Assembly (NCBI RefSeq): GCF_030272615.1
Contig: NC_081406.1
Location: forward strand, 463,788,072 to 463,852,071
From: Cryptomeria japonica
Taxonomy: Eukaryota; Streptophyta; Pinopsida; Cupressales; Cupressaceae
Reading direction: 5' to 3'
Length of the DNA stretch: 64,000 nucleotides
Part shown: positions 1 through 11,237 of the stretch, piece by piece
How positions within the stretch are numbered: position 1 is the stretch's first letter
Layout: the number at the start of each line of letters is the position of its first letter
Notes under the pieces: generated by a model
Told to the model about the DNA's origin: nothing
What the model saw: only the letters and a program-made list of their open reading frames with translations
Databases searched by the model: none
Translations under genes and position numbers: made by a program

Positions 1-595
1 TCCTTGGACAAGTCATAACATTACTAAGAGACAATCCAGAAACAACAAAACAATAGGTGAACATATCCTATCCTCTCCTTTCTAGTCAAAGACATCCTAG
101 AGATAGAATCTCTGGTTAGAGACATCCCCAAAAAGCCAAAATACATGTCACCAAAAGATAAAATCAAAAGAAAACCAAGACTCGACACCAACATCCATTG
201 TAGTCCTCAAGTTTAGTGTCTCTTGTCACTTGCATAAGTCTATTTAATTTTGGTCATAATGTTTACTTTCAAAAAAAGGATAGATAGAACTGAACCATAA
301 TGTTGTTTGAGTCTACTAAAAGATTTTATTTGTTGAAGCCCATTGTTGTTGTTTACATCTCATCTAAAACTGACTTAATCCATAAAATTGATACTTTATT
401 ACGGAGAAGATGAAACTTTATTGCTGATCTTTGATGTAAGTGTTGCTTTATTTTGAATTGTGAGCAGATAGAGTGAAGAAAACTGGGAGAAACTGTACAC
501 CTTGAAACATGTGATGCTCTTAGTTCCACACCCATCACTAGACTTAGGATTCAGAAGCTAATTTAAAATGGATGGAAAGGGGTGAAAAGGAAGGA
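1..595. other. Spacer with no recognised gene
   Basis: I find no domain, repeat pair or RNA gene here. It lies beyond the 3' end of the minus-strand PMD pseudogene and could be the interior of the same gypsy-like element or unrelated flank; no pol motif is visible on either strand. Confidence 0.5.
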
Positions 596-1873
596 TTATA
601 CAAATAAACAAATATTTTTTAAATCATAGGCTATGTCCTCCCATGCTCGTAGAACATAGGCATATCCAGCCCCAGTATCCTCTATTTCTTGCCTACCTAC
701 CCTCAATGCCTCCTCAGCCTCCATGTAGCACTGGATAGCCAAATCCCTCCCTTGCTCAGGGTCCCACAGTTGTATCCTGAGCCTAGCCACATCCCTCTCT
801 AGATCCCAAATCTCATTTTCTTGTCCCTGGCAGATCTCTCTCAGGGATAGTAGCTCATCCTCCTCCTCTCCTCCCTCCTCACCTTGTCCCTGTGGTTGTC
901 CCTGTCCTTGTCCCTATCCTGGAACCTTTGTTGTTGGCACCTGGAAAGGCAGTACACCTCTACCTATGACTACATGTGCCTATCTCTCCTCTCCTCCATC
1001 TATCATCCGAACTACCCTCCTCTCTCCTACTTCACCTCGCCTCCATCATCTGCCTCTACTTTTACCATCCTCGCTATCATCTCCACCGTCCCCACCATCA
1101 CCCTCTATTAGCTCTCCTAGATCTGTCAACCATTGAAATGGATGATCTGCCTAATATGCGTTGTACTCGACATCCATCCCTGCATCCTCCACATCTACCA
1201 AAATAACCCAAGGCATGGGACCATCTTGCATTTGTGGTACTACCTGATCATAGAACAATAATGGACCTAAATGTGGCTGATCTCTCACTGTCCGTGCATA
1301 CATCCCTGAGCCATGTGGCATCCAATGTCTCCTATTGAACTACCTGCATACTTTGTCTATCAATTGTCACTCAATGATATATGGTGTCCTCCCGATTAGA
1401 TGCCTAATCCTAAACACATATGGCAGATCGACTACGTCATCCTCCCACTCCTTATAATCTCGGTAAGGCCTCCATACTACACTGTCTATCTCATCGATCA
1501 CTTAGGGCCAATACTCTAGCCTCCCAAATTGTGGCTAGGAAGTAATCATATCATAAAAATGTACATAACTATGCCCATGTCCACTGCCTCTAAAGTGTAT
1601 CATTCGTGTAACTAGAAGATGCTCATATGCCCATACCTGCAATAATGTCACTCCACATCCCAATCCCACTGATCTGTGATACACAAACTGATGTAGCTTA
1701 TAACACAAGTATGACAGTAGACATGACCTCCATGCAAAACTGGTGTGCTTAGACACCAATGTCTCCAGAGTCCTCCCCCATCCCACAACCAACCCTCATG
1801 TCACCTTGTCCATATAGAAAAACCCATCAATAACTCTTGCGAGCACCACCAGTAGAGCCAATCCTGTAGCTAT
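596..1873 (-). pseudogene. Plant mobile domain (PMD) pseudogene, C-terminal part
   Basis: Continues the PMD reading begun at 9734-10101 after element A is removed. The first residues (around ATGLALLVVLARVIDGFF, 1820-1873) and then WGRTLETL...LLQVWAYEHL (1600-1770) match the helical core of the PMD family. VVWRPYRDYKEW (about 1440-1470) and a vestige of the 'RQFG' block near 1330 follow. The protein then becomes acidic and glycine-rich (about 880-1130) and ends in a charged coiled coil (596-880) closing at a stop at 596. Several in-frame stops and small shifts show it is dead. PMD proteins occur both as host nuclear proteins (MAIN/MAIL1 type) and inside transposons. The position antisense to a gypsy-type LTR at 11238 points to the transposon form. 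Confidence 0.72.
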
Positions 1874-3039
1874 TGTTGGCATTTTTTATGTTTATGTTGT
1901 GATTGTCATTGATGGACACACACTTGTATTGAGATCCCCTTTGTATGTATGAGCTAGAGCTCAACCGGTATTTGTTCCAATCGGTATGTTGTATTCTAGT
2001 CTTTAGACTAATGATTTTGCAGAATGTGTTTCCTGATCTGAAGCGGCATGATGACCCCAAGTAGTTCATAGATCTCAACCAGTACAAGGGAGAAAAGCGG
2101 CCCAACACATTCTTACCAGTCTTCATTTTGGTCAAACCAGCAACCGGTATTTTGTATGAACCGGTAATACTTTGAAATGAGTTACCAGCCGACATTTTGT
2201 GATGAGTTACCAACCCACCGACTGATTGACAGTGCCGACACACTGACGTTGCTTTTTGTGTCATGTTACTAAGTATGTCTAGATTCATTGAACCTAGGAA
2301 ATTGTAATGTAATCCTATTGGACCGACATGAAATCAGATTCCTTTAAAAGGACATCATGTCTAGGGTTTTGAGTTGTTAAAACTATTGCTGAAAGGGTTT
2401 ATGTTGTGGCTAGGGTTTAAGGTGGTTGTTGAGTTGTTATAAGAGCGATCTTATCTGAGAAGATTGAGTTGTAAACAGAAAGAGATAGAGAAGACTGAAG
2501 TAATGCTGAAGTGCACTAGCAGTGAACTATACTAGATCTAATCAAGCAGTTTGTGCTATAAGATAGATCAAACACTTGTTAATTACTCACATCTTTGACA
2601 AGTCTATAGCCCTTAACTGGGTAGGCCTCAAAGCCTTTGTAAAATCCTCTAACAAGGTGGTTCACTTCTGTGAATCTAAAATCCTCTAACAAGGTAGTCT
2701 TTAATCGAACTTATCTCCTAACAGATATTGAGATTCCTAACAGGATCTGTTCTGGTGAAGAACATTGTAAGACCTTAACTGGTCTGGTTTCTATTCTGCA
2801 GATAGTGACTTGTGAGTTCCATCTCACCATGGTTTTTCCCAGTTGGGTTTCCATGTCAAATATCTTGTGTTATGGTTGTATTGCTTTTGTGGGTGAATGC
2901 TTTATTCGCATTTTGGTTTGCATGTGTGATAACCGGTCTATCTGTTAGACTGTTTTACCAGTTTATCTTCAGACTGTGTAAGTGTGTAAGGACAAAGATT
3001 TTTGGCATACTAATTCATCCCCCCTCTTAGTATTCATCA
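1874..3039 (+). repeat. 5' LTR of element A
   Basis: The 1166-bp repeat starts TGTTGGCATT and ends ATTCATCA, directly before the primer site. Its partner is 8565-9733. Near its end it carries a GTGAG/CTCAC hairpin (2812-2827) and a C-rich-loop hairpin TACTAA...TTAGTA (3008-3032), both shared with the other copia LTRs in the window. Confidence 0.9.
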
Positions 3040-3041
3040 AT

Positions 3042-3054
3042 TGGTATCAGAGCC
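3042..3054 (+). promoter_or_regulatory. Primer binding site of element A
   Basis: TGGTATCAGAGCC, two bases after the LTR end, is the usual plant copia primer site complementary to initiator methionine tRNA. Confidence 0.9.
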
Positions 3055-3089
3055 AACCTTTCTATAAGTTTAACCACTTGGAAAGAGAT

Positions 3090-4355
3090 ATGGGGGAATA
3101 CACATTGAGGGAACTTACTCAACGGCTCACTAAATCTGAGCAAGCCTATGATGATCTTATCGTCAAATACAAGGCATCTCAAGCAAAAAGGAGAGAACAT
3201 GCAGAAAAGCTCATGGAGCTATTTGAAAGTAGTTTTGAAGATGAAGCTAATATGGAAGCCATGATTGCAGAAATGAATAAGCTGAATGATTCAAACTCCA
3301 ATCTGAGAAAGGAGTTGGAAGGACTAACTATCCAGTTTAGTCAAGAGCTTGAAAACTGTAGGAAAGCTAAACATCAAGTAAAGGATAGAGATCACGAGAT
3401 CTCCAAGTTTAAATAAGAGATTAGTGCACTGACTGCTCGCCTTCATGAGAGCAGGATGGAAAAGGAAGACATGCAATGTGAATTAAACATAGCCGTCTCT
3501 GAAAATGCAAGCCTAATGGAGACAAATACTGCTATTTCCAAAGAACTCTCTGAGTCAAAGGAAATACTTGCTAAGTTTGGCAAAAGTACTGTCAAGCTAG
3601 AGCAAAAGCTTGAGTCATCTAGACCTGCAAAGAATACCAATGGTCTTGGTTTCTCTAGACATGAGGAAGGAGAATCCTCAGGAACAAATGTTGAAGCATC
3701 AAAGAAGCAACTGACACTCAAAGGAAAAGGTAAGAAAAAATTCAAACCTGTTTGCTTTAACTGTCTTAAAGAAGGACACACTACCAATGTATGTAGGAGC
3801 GAAGCCTACAATAATTTTCCATATTTTATCAACAATGTACCTAGATTCAATAAGTTCAATGGTCATTGTTATGCATGCAACAAGTTTGGGCATAGAGCAT
3901 CTGAATGCAGGTTTATCATGAACAATACCGGAAGATATCCTTAGAGGACCCAAGGAGCTGGTCCAGAATCTTTTGTAAACCAAAACCCTAACCGGTTCAA
4001 TGCCTACAATTATCAGTCAAGCAACAATGGTTATCAACCGGCAACCGGATTGAGAGAAAATTGTTGGATTTGTCGTGGACATGGACACACTGTGGCTACA
4101 TGCAGAAGGAAGAATGGAAATATGAACAATGGACCTTGGAGAGCACCTGGATTGGTTTACTATCACTACAACAAACCGGGTCACATTGCAAGATTCTGCA
4201 GAAGCAGAAAGAGTATATCTGATGATATACTGGTCACTCAGAAAGGAGAAGTTGATGTTGAAAAAGTTCAAGTGGACATGAACAAAACCTGGAGGAAGAA
4301 ACCAACAATGTTGGAAGAGGAACCGGTTTCTGCACCTAGTGTGGAAATATCATAA
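3090..4355 (+). pseudogene. Element A ORF1: coiled-coil and zinc-knuckle gag-like protein
   Basis: A single frame of about 421 codons starts at the ATG at 3090 (MGEYTLRELTQRL), the first ATG after the primer site. It is interrupted by two stops (TAA 3414-3416, TAG 3942-3944). Residues 1-190 form a long heptad-rich coiled coil. Then come three canonical CX2CX4HX4C knuckles (CFNCLKEGHTTNVC, CYACNKFGHRASEC, CWICRGHGHTVATC) and a fourth whose first two cysteines are now tyrosines (YYHYNKPGHIARFC). Zinc knuckles of this type bind retroelement RNA, and the coiled coil could drive particle assembly. The usual copia capsid (UBN2/DUF4219-type) fold is not recognisable. The stop codons make this copy inactive. 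Confidence 0.8.
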
Positions 4356-4813
4356 CTAGTAAACTAAGCTCCAAAGAAGCTTAGGGGGAGCAAATGGCAA
4401 AATGATTGTGAACCCCCGATTACATCGATTAAAGACCTTAACCGGTATGTGATACATGTCGCTTGGCAGAAGATCGGAAATGGTAAAGGAGGCAAATTAG
4501 GGTTTTTGCCCTAATAGAGGAGCATTAATGGCAGTAGGTGAGAGACATGTATAAAAGAATATTTCAAATCATTTCTCATTATCTATTTTCAAGCGAAGAA
4601 AAGTTTTCAAGTGCAGAGCGAAGAAAAGGCGATTTGAGCTAAGATTTCAAGAAATTGATAAATCTTGAAGGAGATTCAAATCCAATTTGCAAGCGGTCGT
4701 GGAGAACACAAAGCGATGATTCGGCAACCGACGGAGAGTAGAGTGAAGCAGAATCAGGAAGCCCTAAATTCATGTTGTAAAGGTATTTTTCATGTTCTTG
4801 AAAATACTCAACA
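4356..4813 (+). promoter_or_regulatory. Internal spacer of element A with a TATA-type promoter for ORF2
   Basis: Between ORF1 and ORF2 lies GCATTAATGGCAGTAGGT (4522-4539) followed by TATAAAAG (4550-4557), about 260 bp before the ORF2 ATG. The equivalent spacer of element B has GCAATTAATGTGGTAGGT and TTTATAAAATAAGG in the same order although the surrounding DNA has diverged. The spacer starts with a purine tract (CTTAGGGGGAGCA, 4380-4392) like a copia PPT, as if pol had been deleted up to its 3' end. Promoter activity is inferred. Confidence 0.55.
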
Positions 4814-7800
4814 ATGGCTTCCGCATCTCATACCAGTTCTAGTACATCCATTGAGTTGGAAAGTTTTATTTAGAGGAAGTCCAAATATAATGCCTTATCA
4901 CAAGTTCCGGCTAGCGTCATAGTCAAAGAAGGAATTTCTTATTATATTGATTGCAAAATAGAAGACCTAGGGTCTTTAGCTATTCACACCCAGTTAGGTT
5001 TATTTTGCGGCAAGGACAAAAAGATCAAACTGGAGTTTAGTATCCTAGAGAAGAAGAAACTCCATAATGCAGTATACTTTCTAGAAGTTTTTACGGAGGA
5101 TCACATCAGGATCATTTTGAGCAGAGTCCACAGTGACAAGATGTACCTAGAGAGGACGCATGATATCACGCCTCAGGCAATTCATGCAGTCACTGGTTTT
5201 TGCAACATAGGGGAAGTGCCAGCCCTAAGAATGGTAAGAAAAACTGAAATGGCCAAGCTCATCAGTTCAACAAGTGACTCACGGGGTATGACAGTTAATC
5301 CTATCAAGGATGATCTAGTGAAATATGCCTACATGTTGATAGGCTACAAAACATTTTCAGCCAGCAGGATTAATTCTGTATCTGCTACAGCGGTAAATGC
5401 CACTTACCGGATAATTAAAGAGGATGCATCTTTTGACTTATGCACTGGTATGCAAAGGCAACTCCTGTTGAATCTAAAGGTGATCAAACAGGACAATGCA
5501 CTGAGGTTTAAGTTTGGACAACTACTGATAGGGTTGTTCTTCTATTTCCAAGGCTACTTTCCTGGAGTAGGAGATGTCTAGTGGTCTCCTGACCAATCGA
5601 TAACCAAGAAGATCAAGGAAAGCATACAAGTCATTGGAACTGGTTACCTTGAAGTACTGAACAAATATTTTGATGAGTTCAGAAGAAAGATGAGTCAAAT
5701 GGTAAGGACATTAGGTGATATAGTTAAGGACTATGAAGATGACATCTATTTCACCATTCAAGTGGACAAATATTTAATGGAGGCTATTGAGCCTAGAATG
5801 GAGGAAGTAGAGCCAATGGGCTATGAAGTTATGTATGATATGCTCCAAGGGTATGCCTCAACCCTTATTGCCTCGCCTCTTGATCCAAAGGCTAAAAGGA
5901 CTATAACCTACTTGGAGAGGATTGCACCGACTGAAGAACCATCGGTTAAGAAAGGAAAAGAACCGGCAGCAAAGAAAGCCAAAGCAGTGCTTGTAGCATC
6001 GGCACCAGCTACCACTGCAACTCCAAGAGTGACCAAGCGGTCACCGACAAAGAAGAAACTGGAGGAGACAATGGCAAAAGTCTTTGAAAGAAAAAGGAAG
6101 ATGAAGACAAATTAACTAGACTCTGAAGAGACCGAGTCTGATGAAAAGCCAAAGAAGGCTAGACAGACAAAGAAAATGAAGAAGAATGAACCGGCAGCAT
6201 CTGCACCGGTAAATATTGACATCTCCTCATACAAACCTTTGACACATTTTTAAAGGACAGTTAAGAATATTAGGAGAAAATTGCTTCATGATTTAGTAGA
6301 TTATTATGATGATTTTAGTGATGAGGAAAAGGAAGAAGTATTACAGGAAATCATCATTTATTTATGTAAAAATGACCGGTCCATCAGAGATTAAATCTCA
6401 AACATCGGATTCTTTATTTAAAGCATTAGATAATAAATGGTGCATTTCCATTGAAAAGGAATAGGAGATTAGGGAGAAAGTCTTTGCATAGTACTTTCCC
6501 GACCTCTCAAATTCAGAATTTTTTGATGTGTTGGACCAAAATAAAGGTCTCTTCTTCACAAGGAGAAGAAGACTCTAGTTGTTGGAGGGGAGAATTGATG
6601 ATGTTGAAAAAGATACTCATCAGCATATGGATTATGCTATCAAATCTCACAAAGTAAAAATGGCCAACCTCCAAGTGGAAAAAGAACCAGTTGTTTCCAA
6701 ACCAGATGAAGTCTTTGATGAGGAAGGAAACTTGGTTGAAGAACCAATCGACACTATTGATGATGATGCCCTGGATGTAGATGATGTCACTCAGGACATA
6801 CCTTCTGAGGGAACAGAACAGGGGCAACAAGCCGAACAAGGTGGTGAGCAAGCTAAGGACAAATAGGAAGCGGCTCAAGAAGAGGAAGAGAAGAAGAAGA
6901 GGGATGAAGATGAGAAAAAGAGAAAAGAGGAAGAGAAGAGAAAAGAGGAAGAGGAGAAATGAAAAGATGAAGAAGAGAAAAAGAAAGAAGAGGAAAGGAA
7001 GAAGAAAGAAGAAGAGGATAAGGAAGAGAAGAGCAAGAAAGAAGAGGAAGAAAAGAAGAAGAAGGAAGAGGAAGTAAAGAAGAAGAAGAAAGAGGAAGAG
7101 AATAAGGAAGAGGAAGAAAAGAAGAAGAAGGAAGAGGAAGAAAAGACAAAGAAGGAAGAGGAAGAGAAGAAAAAGATGGAAGAAGAAGAAAAGAAGAAGG
7201 AAGAAAAAGAGAAAGAAGAGAAAAAGAGGAAAGAAGAAGACAAGGAACAAAAGAAAGAAGCAGAGAAAAGGAAGAAGGTAGAAGCAGACAAGGAAGCAAA
7301 AGCAATCGAGAGCACTCAGATGGAGACTCCGAAGGAAACCGGGAGTCAAGCCAAATCGGCTGATATCTCCAGTCTTATCGATCTCCAATCTGCAAGTGAG
7401 TCAGAGCTTATGCAATGCATCAAGGTTGCTCAAGAGCGCCTTGAGATCATTCATAGGAAAAAGGAACAAGACATAATTTAGGTGGCTGTAGACACCCTTA
7501 CTGGTTTAATCCCCAGTACCAATCTTCCTGACACTGAATCATCACTAGCATAAATCAAACTACTATGTACTGTAGTGGATGATCAAGTGCAGAGCCTGGA
7601 AGAAGCAGTTGAAGCAAATGTCAAGAAAGAGCATCAAAAGGCTCTTAACATTGCTCTAGTGAAAAAGATGAATGAGCTTAGGACTGAACTACTGAAAGAC
7701 CAAAAGGACATAAGGAATGCCTTGGATGAGGGAAACTGGCTACTAAGCAAAATCTGTCAACCTCATCTGTTCTGCGATGATGTGCTAGCTAAGAAGCAAT

Positions 7801-8186
7801 AGCTTCAAACGGACTTACAGTCCTACTTGGGTACATTTAAGACACCTTATGATTCCTTTGCAACATATGGGCAAACCGTTCATCAGTTCCAGATCCAGTC
7901 AGCCAAAATAGAGCAAGAGATTAGTACACGATCTAAAGATTTGTAGGAGCTACAACTGGTTTTACTTCCACATCTGCAAATTCTTCAGAAGTGTTATCTG
8001 AACCTGGATGCCTTGATAGTCACGCAGGAGTTGAGCGAAGTTGATGCCATGGAGGAACAGGTATACCAAATGCAAACAGAAAAAGAAGTGGCCACCTCTT
8101 TACTTGAGTCCTTGTCTCTATCCATGAAACAATTTTTGTAGGACTATAAATAGGTTTCTGACAAATATTATTCATTGTTGTCATAA
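4814..8186 (+). pseudogene. Element A ORF2: large protein of unknown function
   Basis: Starts MASASHTSSS at the ATG at 4814. It runs in one frame to about 6390, shifts frame between 6400 and 6570, and continues to a TAA at 8184-8186 (about 1,120 codons). There are further in-frame stops (for example near 4871 and at 5579-5581). An N-terminal globular region (about 4900-5900) aligns with ORF2 of B and C: RIILSRVH, AVTGF, GYKTFSASRINSVSA, FGQLLIGLFFYF. A basic lysine-rich part (5940-6210) may serve nuclear entry. An extreme Lys/Glu tract follows (6850-7300), then a coiled-coil C-terminus (7380-8150). I do not recognise the family; there are no catalytic motifs of protease, RT, RNase H or integrase. 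Confidence 0.7.
6850..7300 (+). repeat. Long polypurine (GA-rich) tract inside ORF2 of element A
   Basis: About 450 bp are nearly pure purine on the plus strand and encode mostly E and K. The antisense strand gives long Leu/Phe/Ser-rich open frames that are artefacts of this composition. Such mirror-like purine runs can form triplex DNA; that is inference. Confidence 0.85.
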
Positions 8187-8564
8187 ACTTTTTATTTATA
8201 TCAAATGGAAATAGGGTTGTTCAGCGGTACTTTGTCATTATTGGCAAACGGGGAGAAGTATCTATTTTTGGTTTTAAAATTTTGATCTTCTGATACAGGG
8301 GGAGAAGTACTTTATCTATTTTGAAGACAAATAGGGAGAAGCATCTGTTTTCAAAATTTTGATATATGTTTTGATATATGCTATATGCTCTGATGTCTCA
8401 ATGATTATGCTCTGTATGCAAAATTGCTATACATTGTGTTGATTAAGGGATAGCGTATATGCTTAGGGGGAGCAATTTTATTTATGGCAAGTTTTTGTTG
8501 AAAAACACTTAGATGTCAAAATTTTATTTTCCTAAGTGTTGCCATCAATGCCAAAGGGGGAGAT
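8187..8564 (+). promoter_or_regulatory. 3' untranslated part of element A with polypurine tract
   Basis: No ORF. Five purine runs of the form (A)GGGGGAG occur near 8248, 8295, 8330, 8463 and 8553. The last, CAAAGGGGGAGAT (8552-8564), abuts the 3' LTR and is the expected plus-strand primer. The others look like decayed or spare copies. Confidence 0.7.
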
Positions 8565-9733
8565 TATTGGCATTTTTTATGTTTATGTTGTGATTTTCAT
8601 TGATGGACACAAACTTGTATTGAGATCCCCTTTGTATGTATGAGCTAGAGCTCAACCGGTATTTGTTCCAACCAGTATGTTGTATTCTAGTCTTTACACT
8701 AATGATTTTGCAGAATGTGTTTCTCAATCTGAAGCGGCATGATGACTCCAAGTGGTTCCTAGATCTCAATCGGTACAAGGGAGTAAAGCGGCACAACACA
8801 TTCTTACCAGTCTTCATTTTTGTCAAACTGGCAACTGGTATTTTGTATGAACCGGTAATACTCTATGATGAGTTACCAATCAGCATTTTGTGATGAGTTA
8901 CCAACCCACTGATTGATTGACGATGCCGACACACTGATGGTGTTTTTTGTGTCATGTTACTGAGTATGTCTAGATTCATTGAACCTAGGAAGTTGTAATG
9001 TAATCCTATTGGACTGACATGAAATCAAATTCCTTTAAAAGGACATCATGTCTAGGGTTTTGAGTTGTTGCAACTGTTGCTGAAAGGGTTTATGTTGTGG
9101 CTAGGGTTTAAGGTGATTTTTGAGTTGTTGTAAGGGCGATCTTATCTGAGAAGATTGAGTTGTAAACAAAAAGAGATAGAGAAAACTGAAGTAATGCTGG
9201 AGTGCATTAGCAGTGAACTATACTGGATCTAATCAAGTAGTTTGTGCTATAAGATAGATCAAACACTTGTTGAGTACTCACATCTTTGACAAGTATGTAG
9301 CCCTTAACTGGGTAGGCCTCAAAGCCTTTGTAAAATCCTCTAACAAGGTGGTTCACTTTTGTGAATCGAAAATCCTCTAACAAGGTAGTCTTTAATCAGA
9401 CTTATCTCCTAACAGAGATTGAGATTCCTAACACGATCTGCTCTGGTGAAGAACATTGTAAGACCTTAACTGGTCTAACCTTAACCGATCTGCTCTGATG
9501 ACTTGTGAGTTCCATCTCACCATGGTTTATCCCAGTTGGGTTTCCATGTCAAATATCTCGTGTTATGGTTGTATTGCTTTTGTGGGTGAATGCTTTATTC
9601 ACATTTTGGTTTGCATGTGTGATAACCGGTCTGTCTGTTAGACTATTTTACCGATTTATCTTCAAACTGTGTAAGTGTTTAAGGACAGAGATTTTTGGCA
9701 TACTAATTCACCCCCCCCTCTTAGTATTCATCA
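8565..9733 (+). repeat. 3' LTR of element A
   Basis: The 1169-bp partner of 1874-3039 ends ATTCATCA before the target duplication GCTAT. The start is mutated (TATTGGC for TGTTGGC). Both terminal hairpins are preserved (9505-9520 and 9701-9726). Confidence 0.9.
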
Positions 9734-10101
9734 GCTATCATTGTATCCTAGGCCACATGTCGTGCCCTCATTTCTAGTCCTGGATCCTAGAACACTCATC
9801 TCAATACCTTCCTATCTCCCTCTCGATCATATGGAACCAACTCCCCATTGATCGGTATCCTTAGTATCTTATACATATCCTCTAAAGTGATTGTCATCTC
9901 ACCCATCAAAAAATGAAACGTGCATGTCTCTGAGTGCCATCTCTCAGTTAATGTAGTCAACAAACCCATGTTTGCTTGAAACTCAGGCATATACATAATA
10001 TATTGCAATCTCATAGCGTCAACTACGACTCTATCCTCCACTGTCAACTCTGGTCATAATCCCTGAGTCAAAGGATATCTCTCCCATAACTCCTTGTTCA
10101 T
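9734..10101 (-). pseudogene. Plant mobile domain (PMD) pseudogene, N-terminal part
   Basis: Reads from an ATG at 10101 (MNKELWERYPLTQGL, then a stop codon) into VEDRVVVDAMRLQYI, LTTLTERWHSETCTFHF and EMTITLEDMYKILRIPINGE. The ERW..ET.TFH..GEMTITLED order is the signature of the PMD family. The reading breaks off at 9734, where element A begins, and resumes at 1873. The ATG context (CACTTTGTGATGAACAAGG) recurs twice just upstream, at 10171-10188 and 10341-10358, so the 5' end of the gene has been partly duplicated. Stops make it non-functional. Confidence 0.78.
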
Positions 10102-11237
10102 CACAAAGTGCTACTTTTTTATCCTAGTGCTTATATTTATCATACAAAACTCTATCCTAGTAGTACTCCTTGTTCATCACAAAGTGTTTCTTTTATCTTA
10201 TCTTTTAGGGCACCTACTTGAGTGCATCCTCTTGAGTATCTTATCCAATTGACAATGTATGTTTTATCACAGAATTGTCAATTTCAGCCCAATCCAATTG
10301 ACAACGTATGTTTTATCACATAATTTTCAATTTATTTGGTACACCCTGTTCATCACAAAGTGCCTCGCTCTATCCTATCTTAGGGCCTCTGCTTGAGTGT
10401 ATCTTCTCGAGTAGTTTCCTGATTGACAACGTATGTTCTATCACACAATTTTCAATCCTAGCCCTATCTATTATCCTAGTCTTCCCTAGAGGACCTAATT
10501 GAGTGTATCCTCTCAGTAGCTTATCCAATCGACAATGTATGTTTTCACATAACTGTTGATTTGACCTTGAAGGTGTAAACATGCTTTAAACTTACACAAA
10601 TGTGCCTTCCCTGCACATACATGCCTGAAACGCTCGCATGTGGCACAAACGCCTTTCAAATCATAGACACATTTAAACTAGACACAGACAGGCCTATCCT
10701 TCCCAGATGCACTTGGCACCAACACAAATATACCTTAACTTTTTTTCCCTCCACTTGGCATTTATAGCCCTACCTAACATGCATTTATGATAACAATTAA
10801 TATACCAACATAAAAGGAGGTTTTGTGGTGCTCACCAGCTCTCTTGCATATGTTGGTCTTTGATATCAGTGAACACGGTCGAATCAATGTACCAATGTCA
10901 TCGCTGCTGACTTCTCTCTGCTCTCTCTACACTCTGATTTCTTAGGTGTGTAAATGACAATGAGGATGTTTTCCCTCGTGGTCTATCTTATAGACTACCC
11001 TATCCCTAGTCTCCCGAGTCAGTCTTCTTTATCCCATGACTCTGTCACTCTATCCTATCTTATTAGTCCTTTCTAGCCTTTCTTTCTTATTGAGAGATTA
11101 TCTACGATCTTTTCAAACATTTTCATGCAATCTCTCGAGGGGGAATATCATTCCCATAATGGGGCAACTTTGTATCAGTTTATCTTATCTTCTTTGAGTC
11201 AACACGACAAGCTACATTGTCTCAAAGAGGGGCAAGA
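10102..11237 (-). other. Upstream region of PMD copy 1, reaching a gypsy-type polypurine tract
   Basis: Non-coding. 10140-10580 holds three to four diverged copies of a unit containing GTTCATCACAAAGTG, GACAA(T/C)GTATGTTTTATCACA and TTGAGTGTATCCTCT. 10850-11237 resembles the equivalent region of PMD copy 2 (33290-33649): both contain TGTATGTGACAATGA-like, CTCGAGGGGG(A/C)ATAT and AGAGGGGCAA(G/A)ATGTAGAT blocks in the same order. AAAGAGGGGCAAGA (11224-11237) on the plus strand looks like the PPT of a gypsy element whose LTR starts at 11238. Confidence 0.55.

Larger units (their letters stand above)
1874..9733 (+). mobile_element. Element A: full-length pol-less copia-type LTR retrotransposon
   Basis: Two LTRs (1874-3039 and 8565-9733) are flanked by a perfect 5-bp target duplication GCTAT (1869-1873 and 9734-9738). 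A tRNA-Met-type primer site follows the left LTR and a purine tract (CAAAGGGGGAGAT) precedes the right one. The interior (3040-8564) holds a coiled-coil/zinc-knuckle ORF1 and a large ORF2. It contains no protease, integrase, RT or RNase H motif, so the element must have been mobilised in trans. The right LTR begins TA instead of TG. The two LTRs have many substitutions and small indels, so the insertion is not recent. It splits the PMD gene at 596-10101. Confidence 0.9.

Noticed and set aside
6513-7388. 291-codon minus-strand ORF rich in Leu and Phe, plus Ser/Phe and Leu/Pro versions in other frames
   Set aside because: Antisense of the purine tract in ORF2 of element A; the open frame is purely compositional.
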